This document shows positions 56,340-64,000 of a stretch of DNA of 64,000 nucleotides, in pieces. Source of the stretch: Diphasiastrum complanatum (lineage: Eukaryota > Streptophyta > Lycopodiopsida > Lycopodiales > Lycopodiaceae). The DNA lies in the NCBI GenBank assembly GCA_029204225.1, contig MU832222.1, positions 1-64,000 on the forward strand, given 5' to 3'. How positions within the stretch are numbered: the stretch's first letter is position 1; the number at the start of each line of letters is the position of its first letter. A program made the position numbers and the translations under genes. The notes beneath the pieces are model-generated. The model made no database searches and was not told the origin of the DNA. It saw only the letters and a list, made by a program, of their open reading frames with translations.

Positions 56340-56710
56340 AATCTTGCTGAACCAAGAGAACCAGGAAAGATTGTACAAGTTGGATCACAACTTAATCTTG
56401 AACAACATCAAGCACTCCGAACGTTACTTATTAAGTATCAAGATTGCTTTGCATGGACTTATCAAGATCTGAAGGGTATTCCAACATCAGTTATTGAACA
56501 TACCATACCTTTAATACATGATGCAGTTCCAAAGGTTACAAAGTTCTATCACTGTAATCCTAGTGTTACGGATCTGATAAAGAAAGAGCTTTAGAGACTA
56601 CTTGATGCCGATTTCATCTATGAGATCGAGCATACCAAATGGGTTTCACCGATTGTCATTGTTCCTAAGAAGAATGGGAAATTGAGAATTTGTGTGAATC
56701 AAGCCTTTAA
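56340..56710 (+). pseudogene. Gypsy 2 reverse transcriptase, N-terminal end
   Basis: The frame reads YQDCFAWTYQDLKGIPTSVI, IKKEL-stop-RLLDADFIYE and IVIVPKKNGKLRICVNQAFK, the opening of a Ty3/gypsy RT. A TAG lies at 56,592-56,594. After about 56,710 homology stops and element end sequence follows. Confidence 0.8.
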
Positions 56711-56927
56711 ACAAAGTGGCGCTTCACGTCCTGGACAACTTCAAAATGGATTGTCGAAGCTCGTCATTGTTTTTGCTGCATAATTTGGATTTTAACACTG
56801 CCCGACTTGATTTTATGGAGAAGGTCTAGTATCATTTAATAAAGATTCGTCGCGAAGCAAATAAAAGCCCACCCTGACTACATCTTGCAGGTGTTGTGAA
56901 ACCGCCATCAGTTTTGGTGGGGGATAC

Positions 56928-57639
56928 TGTTGGAGGGTTTGCGGATCCCAAGGCAACCCTAACCCTAGTTAATAAGTGAGAGGGAATTGGCACCCTGCAT
57001 GTGTAAGTGCAACCCGATGATCACATAGAGATTTGATAATTAGAAAGTCAATAAAAGGACTTTAGGCCTTTTTTGCGGGACTTTTAATGTCGCAGGGCCT
57101 AAATGTCAAGTTAGTGAATAAAGTTGGGTTTCCCTCCATTGGCAAGTTGGATGGTTCTCATTTGAATAATTAGAGTGGCAAAAATGGACCAATAGGATTT
57201 AGAGGCCAGGGTCCTCCTCTCTACTATAAAAAGGGACCAACTCGAGTTCCTACACATGTTTCATTTCTTCATTTCCATAAAGCATATTGGTTCTCTTGTG
57301 AAATGGATTTATGAATGTCCTTGCTCTCTATCACTTTTCCTCCATCTCTCATGCTTTCTTTGGATTTTGCTAATTGTTGAATTTGATTGTTATTGGGATT
57401 GCATGTTATTATACTTTTTATGAGGGAGAAAGGGAGAGAGAGAAAGAGTAAGCTATCTTGTTGTGGATCTAGTGTTAGTGGATGTAGTGTTAATGCTTAG
57501 GTGTGCAAAAAGTACAAAAAGGACCAAGAGTGGATCCTAGTCTGATCCTCAAGAGGGATTGGTTGTCAGATTACTTGATCTATCAATATACTTGAGATTA
57601 AGATCAATCTAGATCAATTCTAGACACAAAATCCTAACA
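56928..57639 (+). repeat. Gypsy 2 3' LTR, 712 bp
   Basis: Begins TGTTGGAGGG after GGTGGGGGATAC and ends CCTAACA. It contains two CCCTAA units (AACCCTAACCCTAG near 56,955, a telo-box) and a TATA box TATAAAAAG at 57,235-57,243. No partner LTR is in the window, so the right border is judged only from TGTT/AACA ends. Confidence 0.7.
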
Positions 57640-58423
57640 AGAACAATCATTAATTGAAGGTAGGTGTACTTTCTGATTTCACACATGTGAAACATTGTCT
57701 AAGTACGGATTCCAACCTGAAAATCAAGTACACATTGATAGCACCTCAAAACAATCAAAACAAATGTAGACAAATGGAGAGAATCACTCAAAATTGCTTC
57801 CAAAATCAAGATTGGTGTCTCACATTGATTATGGCCAAATAAGCCTCCATATATACACTTTTGGAGCTCGAGGTACTGATCATGCATCATATCTCACACG
57901 TGTGAGGATGCCTTGTCACCATCATGCAATTTGACACTTGGATCAAAACTTTCCATTTTGGGCATTTTGGTCTATTTTCCTACTAGATGGAGATTTCATG
58001 AAAATCTTCTAGAAGCAAAAACTCGCCTACTTCAACTATTTCCACACGTGTGAGCTGTCCTCTACACATGGGATGTGACACCTATTCAAAATATTTGGCT
58101 CATGCAATCATTAGATTGGTGCCATGTGTCACATCTCTAGAAAACTAGTTTTTGGCCATTTTACCCACTAGAACTTGAATTAAATCATATGTACAACATA
58201 TATGATTATGGTACATGAAAAGTACACTAGTTCACACGTGGAAATAGGCTCCACACATGTGTGGCTATCCTATATACAAGATTTTTGGCCTCTACCAAGC
58301 TTATTTTTGTATTTTTCACACTCCTCAAAAATCTATCTTGGTAACTGAGAAGCATATATGAATGTGTTGTAGTAGATACAACATGAAAGATACCCCTCTT
58401 TGCCATGTAAGGTGAGCCATAAA
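57640..58423. other. Non-coding; LTR-like DNA with CACACGTGTG palindromes
   Basis: No frames of interest. CACACGTGTG occurs at 57,895-57,904 and 58,043-58,052, with near matches around 57,683 and 58,255. The same palindrome marks the LTRs of copia A and B, so this may be an old related LTR. I could not find its ends. Confidence 0.4.
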
Positions 58424-59153
58424 TGTGAAGAATTGAAAAAGATTATCTATGTTAGATATAGGGGTCTTATGTTTTTTACATCAAGCATCTAGGTGTAGGA
58501 TGTTGATAAATTTGGCATAGATGGCAAATCATGCATTTCCACTTGTAATGCCACTATTGAGCCAAAATAGAGTAAGAGGCTAAACACTTGCTAATTAGAG
58601 TGTAGACAAGTGTAAAGTTTTTGTTTGATGAATTTCAAGAGGTCCAATAGGATATAGAGGTGGAACCTTGTGAGGTCCAATAGGAAATTGAGGTGTGCTT
58701 GAATATAGTCCAATAGAATTAAGAGGTGCATAGATCAATGATCCAATAGGATCAAGAGGTGACAAAATGTGGTCCAATCATAGTTAAGCATAGTGGTAGC
58801 TCGTGGACCTACTAGTATCATTGTACTCCTCATTTTGAAATCAATTGATTTGGTGATTTCATGGATTTTGTGAGTTATTGGATTTCTAGCTTTCTCTCTC
58901 TACCCGAGAGCTCTTGATGCATTTTCTCTCTCTACCCGAGGAGAGCAGCTTGTTTTTACTTAGATTATTTTTGAATACTTCACACACGTGTGAGTGAGAG
59001 TTGGAAGTGATTGAATGCATGTAGTAGTGTGTTTTTGCCATAGGATACAAGATTGATCTTGAATCTCAATCTAGTCTTGATCTTGGTGCATCTACACACC
59101 TTAGGAGATCACAAGTACATGTAGTGGACAGTCCACACGTGTGAAAATCAACA
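58424..59153 (+). repeat. Copia B 5' LTR, 730 bp
   Basis: Starts TGTGAAGAATTG (preceded by ATAAA, the presumed target duplication) and ends ATCAACA just before the primer binding site. Includes a doubled CTCTCTCTACCCGAG segment (58,893-58,940) and CACACGTGTG at 58,983 and 59,134. Confidence 0.88.
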
Positions 59154-59165
59154 TGGTATCAGAGC
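59154..59165 (+). other. Copia B primer binding site
   Basis: TGGTATCAGAGC, matching the 3' end of initiator tRNA-Met, adjacent to the LTR end. Confidence 0.9.
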
Positions 59166-59909
59166 CTACCTAAGGTTACCATGCATTTTGATCCATCTAA
59201 ATGAAAAATTTTCATCAATCTTGAGCTAGAAGTTGTCAAGGCCCATTTTCCTAGCTATCTTGTTCAATCTTGGATCAAAAGAGATCAAAAGGACATTGAT
59301 TGGGTCTGACCTGGTACTGTACAGAATCAGGTGCTCAGACACGTGTGAGGAACATCCAATTTCAGTTTAAAAGTTCTCTCTCATGTTTGATCCATTTATC
59401 TTGCTTGATAGCTTGTTTTGAAGCTTTTTTTGTCTAGTTTCTGTTGCAATCAGTTTCATTCCATTTGGTTGAGCCAATCATAAGTTATAAGATTTTGAAG
59501 AGGGTTAGGTAGGGCACCTATACCTGGGTGGACACATTTGGTTTGGTCAAAAGATTGCTTGGTTGATCCAAAATCACAGTTGTATGCTTGCCAATCTCAT
59601 CTATATGTGATCTAGGCACTGTTTTGAGATCTTAGCCATTTTGTTTCATGCAATATCATTGTATTTGAGTCAAATTTGGTTTCTTAGTGTATTTCACACG
59701 TGCTAAGAGTGTTGGATCCTAACTTTGCCTATACTCCATCATTTGATGTGAAATAGATCTTGTTTTAGAGAGATTTGTGTAGCTAGTGAGAATCAATTCA
59801 CAAATTGTTGTAAGATCTTTCATAGGAGGAGATAGTACTCAATTATTGGATCCTATTGAAAGTGTGTAACAACATTTATTGTTCATCATTTGAGTTTTCT
59901 TCACTTCAA

Positions 59910-60685
59910 ATGTCTTCAATGGGTTCATCCTTGTTGGAACCAAGTGAAAGATTGACCACTTCAAATTATTCAATTTGGAAAATGAGGATGGAGTCCATCT
60001 TGATCCTTCAAGACATGATGGACATAGTTCTTGGCCTTGAAGAAGAACCACAAGTTCTTCAAGAGGTTCAAAAATACAAAAAGAGAGCTAGGATGGCTCT
60101 CCACTACATTAAGATGAATGTCTCTAATTAGATATTGAGGGAGATAGGTACTTGTACAACAGCCAAAGAAGCTTGGGATTGTCTCAAGACTATCTATGAG
60201 GCTAAGAATACCTCTAGGCTTCTCACCCTTAGGAATCAAGTCTTTCAAAGTAGCCAAAAGAGTGATGAGAGTGCATCTAGTTATGTTTTGAGAGTAAAAG
60301 ATATTCATAGAGAGCTTGCTTGTATTGGTGATTCCATCAATCAAAATGAGCTAGTTCAAGTCATTCTCAATGGCTTGAGAAGTGAATTTGATAATCTTGT
60401 GCAATCCTATGCCATTAAGGAGGAGCTACCAAGTTTGGAGGCTCTCCAAAGTGTGCTAATTTCAGAAGAATCAAGACAAGAGTATAAGCTCTTGAGGATG
60501 GACAAGCTTTCTCTCACTCATAATGATGGCAAAGCTCTCTTTGCCAAGGATAAGCACAAAGAGAGGAGCAAGAACCAACATCAACAATCCTCAAGCAAGG
60601 ACAAAGTCAAATCCAAAGACAAAGATGAGGAGGAAGATGATTCCTCTAATGCTTCATCATCCAAGCTCAAGAAGAAGAGAAGATC
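59910..60685 (+). pseudogene. Copia B gag
   Basis: Gag forms the particle that packages element RNA. Start chosen at ATG 59,910 (MSSMGSSLLEPSERLTTSNY), by comparison with copia A. It contains WKMRMESILILQDMMDIVLG and LRVKDIHRELACIGDSIN, and a charged lysine-rich tail. TAG at 60,129-60,131 stands where copia A has a Glu codon (MNVTNELLREVG), so it is a recent nonsense change. The frame then changes by -1 around 60,660-60,685, before the zinc knuckle. Confidence 0.88.
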
Positions 60686-62170
60686 AAGTGTTTTTATTGT
60701 GGCAAGAAAGGTCATTATGCCACCAATTGCTTCAAAAAGAAGAATCAACTCAAGCAAGCCAATATTACCAATGAGAAGGAAGACATTATTGCAAGTGATG
60801 GAGAGGGATCTCTTATGGTCTCTAGTTTCTCATCTACTCCTTTCAAGAAGGACGGCCTATGGTATATTGATAGTGGAGCCTCTTCACATATGTGTAGCTC
60901 CAAGGACTCTTTCTCTTCTATTGCACCTTATGATGGAGTGAAGAAATCAATATACACTGCAAATGATTTTGAATGTCCTATTGAAGGCATAGGGAACATT
61001 CCCTTGAAGCTTGCATCCTCTAAAGTTCTTTCTCTCTCTAGAGTTCTTTATGTACCTAAGCTTACCAAGAATCTTATTAGTGTTGGCCAATTTCTTGATA
61101 ATGGCCTTGATGTAAAATTCAATGTTGATACTTGCACTATCAAGAAGAATGATGAGATACTTGCATTAGGATCTAGATTTGGTGGCATCTATAAACTAGA
61201 TCCAAATGAGTATGTGAATGCTTGTAATGTTGCTCTTGTGAACAAGCTCTCTATGGAGGAATTATGGCATAGGAGGTTGGGACATCCCAACTACAAATCC
61301 ATGCTCTCTATGATCAAAGAATCCAAAGCTATTGGCTTGCCAAAGTCATTCTCCAAGAAGATCAAGCCTTGTGAGGCTTGTGCTATTGCTAAATCTCACA
61401 AAAAGCCATTTACAAGATCTTCTATCAAAAGCAAGCATCCTTTGGAGTTAATCCACTCTGATGTGCATTTCTCATCAACTACAAGCAAGGGAGGAGCCAC
61501 TTGTTTTGTTACTTTCATTGATGATTACACAAGATTCACTTGGATATATCTTCTTGCTTCAAAATCTATGGTGTTTGATCATTTCCTTATTTTCAAAGCT
61601 TATGTAGAGAAGAAATTCTCATTCAAGATTAAAGCTCTTAGAAGTGATGGAGGTGGTGTATATATCTCCAATAAATTTCAAGATTTTTGTGAGCTTGAAG
61701 GCATTAAAAAAGAGTTTTCTTGTGCCTACTCTCCATCTCAAAATGGAGTGGCCGAGAGAAAGAATAGATCTCTATGTGAATGTGCAAAATCTATGAGAAT
61801 TGAGGCATCTTTGCCCAAAGATTTTTGGGGAGAAGCCATTAATTGTGCATATTATCTTTGCAATAGGCTCCCACATATAGCTCTTGGAGGAAAGTCACCA
61901 TATGAAATCTTATTTTTGAAGAAGCCTAAGGTTGATCACCTTAGAGTTTTTGGATGCTTATGCTTTGTCCATATTCCCTTGGAAACAAGGAAGAAGGAAG
62001 ATCCTAGTGCATGCAAAGGGATCATGGTTGGATACTCATCCACCAAGAAGGCCTATAGAGTCTTTATACTCTCTACTTCTCAAGTTATTGAAAGTAGAGA
62101 TGTTGTCTTTCATGAAGATCAACACTCATCATTTGAAGAGGCCGAGATCAAGAAATCTATGGATGCATAA
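60686..62170 (+). pseudogene. Copia B zinc knuckle, protease and integrase
   Basis: CCHC knuckle CFYCGKKGHYATNC at 60,689-60,730. Protease active site WYIDSGASSHM near 60,860. Pre-integrase with HRRLGHPNYKSMLSMI and CEACAIAKSHKKPF (H-H-C-C). Integrase core with IHSDVHFSS, ALRSDGGGVY and NGVAERKNRS carries all three catalytic acids. The end has HLRVFGCLCFVHIPLETRKK. One TAA at 62,168-62,170 interrupts the frame; the same frame continues after it into RT. Confidence 0.9.
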
Positions 62171-63898
62171 TCAATTATTGATTTTGAAGACAATCATGAT
62201 GTGATGGGGTCGAGATTTGAAGAAGACTCTCCTCGAAATTTTTTACCAAGAAGATCCATGAGAGATAGATCCGAGCCTAAGAGGCTCTCATATGTTGACA
62301 AAGGCAAACAAGTGGATCTTGATTCCACTAATTATGTTTTTTATGTCTCTCATGAAGAGCCAAAGAATGTACAAGAGGCACTCAATACCAAGGAGTGGTA
62401 TGATGCCATGAAGCAAGAGTATGATGCATTGATCACCAACAATACTTGGGAGCTTGTGGATCCTCCTTCCAACAAGCATGTGATTGGTTGCAAGTGGGTA
62501 TTTCGGATCAAGTTCAATCATGATGGCACCATCAACAAGCATAAAGCAAGATTATGTGCCAAAGGATTTGCTCAAATCCATGGTCTTGATTATGAGGAGA
62601 CCTTTGCACCCGTTGCAAAGATGGTGACAATAAGAATTCTTATTTCTCTTGCTTGTTTTTTCAAGTGGAAGGTGTTCCAATTCGATGTATCCAATGCTTT
62701 TCTAAATGGTTATCTTGAGGAGGAGATCTATATGGAACAACCTCAAGGATTCATCAAGGATGAGTCCAAAGTGTGCTTGCTCTTCAAAAGCCTTTATGGA
62801 CTCAAGCAAGCACCAAGATCATGGTATTCAAGACTTAACTCTTTCCTTATCTCACTAGGATTTACTCTTAGTGACTATGATCCTTCCATGTATCTAAAGT
62901 TTGTTGATAGCAATATTGTCATTCTTCTGATTTATGTTGATGACATTATTCTTTGTGGAAGTTGTATCAAGCTAGTTGATGAAACCAAGCTGGCACTTGG
63001 ATGTGAGTTTAAAATGCAAGATCTAGGAGAGATACATTACATCCTAGGCCTAGAAATTAATTTTTATGAAAATCATGTCTTTATATGCCAATCTAGATAT
63101 GCTCACTCTATGTTGAAAAAATTCCATATGGAAAATTCTAAGAGCATAGATACTCCAATGGAGCAAATTGTAAAAGATCCTAATAAAGGTGATGAAAGAT
63201 CCTTTGAGGACATCACACTTTTTAGGAGTCTTGTAGGCTCCTTGATTTGGCTTACCATTACTAGGCCCGATCTTAGTTTTTGTGTGCACAAATTGAGTCA
63301 ATTTATGCAAGAACCTAAGATCCATCATTGGAAGATGGCCAAGAGGATTTTAAGATATGTATCTTCATCTTGTGATTATGGTCTACTCTATAAAAGTGAA
63401 TATCTATCCATTATTGGCTACTCGGATTCGGACTTTGCAAGTGACAAAATGGATCAAAAGTCTATTAGTGCATACACTATCTTTCTTGGAGGCAATCTAA
63501 TATCTTGGCTTTCCAAAAAGCAAGATACTATATCTCTCTCTTCATGTGAGGCCGAGTACAAAGCACTCACTACAACTACCAAAGAAGTGCTTTGGATCAA
63601 GAGGTTATTAATGGAACTAAAGTGCATCAAGGAGGATGATCTACCAATGATCAAGTGTGATAACATCTCGGCCCAAGCTCTTGCCAATAATCCCATATTT
63701 CATGCAAGAAGCAAGCACATAGAAGTGGCACACCATTTTGTGAGAGAAAAGCTTATTGGAGGAGAAATCTATTTGGAACATGTTAACTCATCCTCTTGTA
63801 TTGCCGATCTACTCACCAAACCTTTGAGCAAAAGTGCTTTCATCAAGCATAGATCTAATCTTGGAGTTATATCAAGATCAATGCTCAAATCTTCATAG
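62171..63898 (+). CDS. Copia B reverse transcriptase and RNase H
   Basis: An open frame in register with the integrase part. RT motifs: WVFRIKFNHDGTINKHKARL, GLDYEETFAPVAKMVTIRIL, VSNAFLNGYLEEEIYMEQPQ, FKSLYGLKQAPRSWYSRL and the catalytic YVDD at 62,933-62,944. RNase H: YSDSDFASDKMDQKSISAY, ISLSSCEAEYKALTTTTKEV, KCDNISAQALANNPIFHARS with the D-E-D residues. It ends at TAG 63,896-63,898, five bases before the polypurine tract. This is the most intact retrotransposon enzyme in the window. Confidence 0.93.
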   Translation, partial: SIIDFEDNHDVMGSRFEEDSPRNFLPRRSMRDRSEPKRLSYVDKGKQVDLDSTNYVFYVSHEEPKNVQEALNTKEWYDAMKQEYDALITNNTWELVDPPSNKHVIGCKWVFRIKFNHDGTINKHKARLCAKGFAQIHGLDYEETFAPVAKMVTIRILISLACFFKWKVFQFDVSNAFLNGYLEEEIYMEQPQGFIKDESKVCLLFKSLYGLKQAPRSWYSRLNSFLISLGFTLSDYDPSMYLKFVDSNIVILLIYVDDIILCGSCIKLVDETKLALGCEFKMQDLGEIHYILGLEINFYENHVFICQSRYAHSMLKKFHMENSKSIDTPMEQIVKDPNKGDERSFEDITLFRSLVGSLIWLTITRPDLSFCVHKLSQFMQEPKIHHWKMAKRILRYVSSSCDYGLLYKSEYLSIIGYSDSDFASDKMDQKSISAYTIFLGGNLISWLSKKQDTISLSSCEAEYKALTTTTKEVLWIKRLLMELKCIKEDDLPMIKCDNISAQALANNPIFHARSKHIEVAHHFVREKLIGGEIYLEHVNSSSCIADLLTKPLSKSAFIKHRSNLGVISRSMLKSS

Positions 63899-63917
63899 AT
63901 AATTTTTTTAGGAGGAG

Positions 63918-64000
63918 TGTGAAGAATTGAAAAAGATTATCTATGTTAGATATAGGGGTCTTATGTTTTTTACATCAAGCATCTAGGTGTAGGATGTTGA
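63918..64000 (+). repeat. Copia B 3' LTR, start only
   Basis: TGTGAAGAATTG and on, identical to the first 83 bases of the 5' LTR, cut by the window end. Confidence 0.92.

Larger units (their letters stand above)
53820..57639 (+). mobile_element. Ty3/gypsy retrotransposon 2, 5'-truncated with 3' LTR
   Basis: Plus-strand order: gag zinc knuckle (53,938-53,976), gag tail (54,430-55,060), protease (55,080-55,570), linker (55,600-56,200), RT start (56,340-56,710), then a jump to the polypurine tract GGTGGGGGATAC and 3' LTR (56,928-57,639). The 5' LTR and most of gag are missing, as are the rest of RT, RNase H and integrase. A MITE interrupts gag at 54,039-54,413. Confidence 0.8.
58424..64000 (+). 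mobile_element. Ty1/copia element B, nearly complete, young
   Basis: 5' LTR 58,424-59,153, primer binding site, gag, zinc knuckle, protease, integrase, RT, RNase H, polypurine tract (TTTTTTTAGGAGGAG, 63,903-63,917) and the first 83 bases of the 3' LTR from 63,918. The visible part of the 3' LTR matches the 5' LTR base for base, which implies recent insertion. Integrase before RT is the copia order. Two in-frame stops and one frameshift make this copy unable to encode the full polyprotein. Confidence 0.92.

Noticed and set aside
56952-56968. Interstitial telomere
   Set aside because: Only two CCCTAA units, inside an LTR.

Overview
The window is nuclear DNA of a land plant. Evidence: spliced GT-AG genes with long introns, Ty1/copia and Ty3/gypsy LTR retrotransposons, two kinds of LINE, a SINE-like sequence, and long GA/CT microsatellites. 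A seed-free plant (fern or lycophyte) is my guess and is not shown by the sequence. There is no sign of bacterial operons or CRISPR.

The only non-transposon gene family I can support is a sialidase-type (BNR/Asp-box) gene present twice in convergent, tail-to-tail orientation. Copy 1 lies on + (exons 11,769-25,222) and copy 2 on - (exons 39,515-31,718). Exons, phases and much of the intron sequence match, so this is an inverted segmental duplication. Copy 2 has the 5' exons, including an N-terminal membrane/signal segment, but I could not find its last exon. Copy 1 has a 33-base last exon but I could not find its first two exons. Introns of both copies are loaded with transposon debris and, in copy 2, three very long GA tracts.

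Layout: 1-360 hAT-type transposase fragment (-). 1.7-4.2 kb LINE with endonuclease and RT (-). 4.4-7.8 kb broken Ty3/gypsy (-). 8.4-10.1 kb L1-like ORF1 element between GA microsatellites (-). 11.8-25.2 kb sialidase copy 1, with a Ty1/copia element (15.7-17.9 kb) and LINE pieces (21.6-23.4 kb) in introns. 25.2-29 kb junction region without genes. 29-39.5 kb sialidase copy 2 with a copia RNase H fragment. 39.5-43.2 kb non-coding, with minisatellite and SINE. 43.3-53.8 kb copia family A, apparently split by an inversion and carrying three copies of an unrecognised coding-like module. 53.8-57.6 kb second Ty3/gypsy with its 3' LTR and an inserted MITE. 58.4-64 kb a young, nearly complete copia element (B) whose 3' LTR runs off the window.

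Most transposon genes are broken by stops, frameshifts or deletions. The sialidase exons are open in every exon I could define. Convergent, near-complementary exons mean that read-through transcription could form a long hairpin RNA, which is the most interesting functional possibility here.
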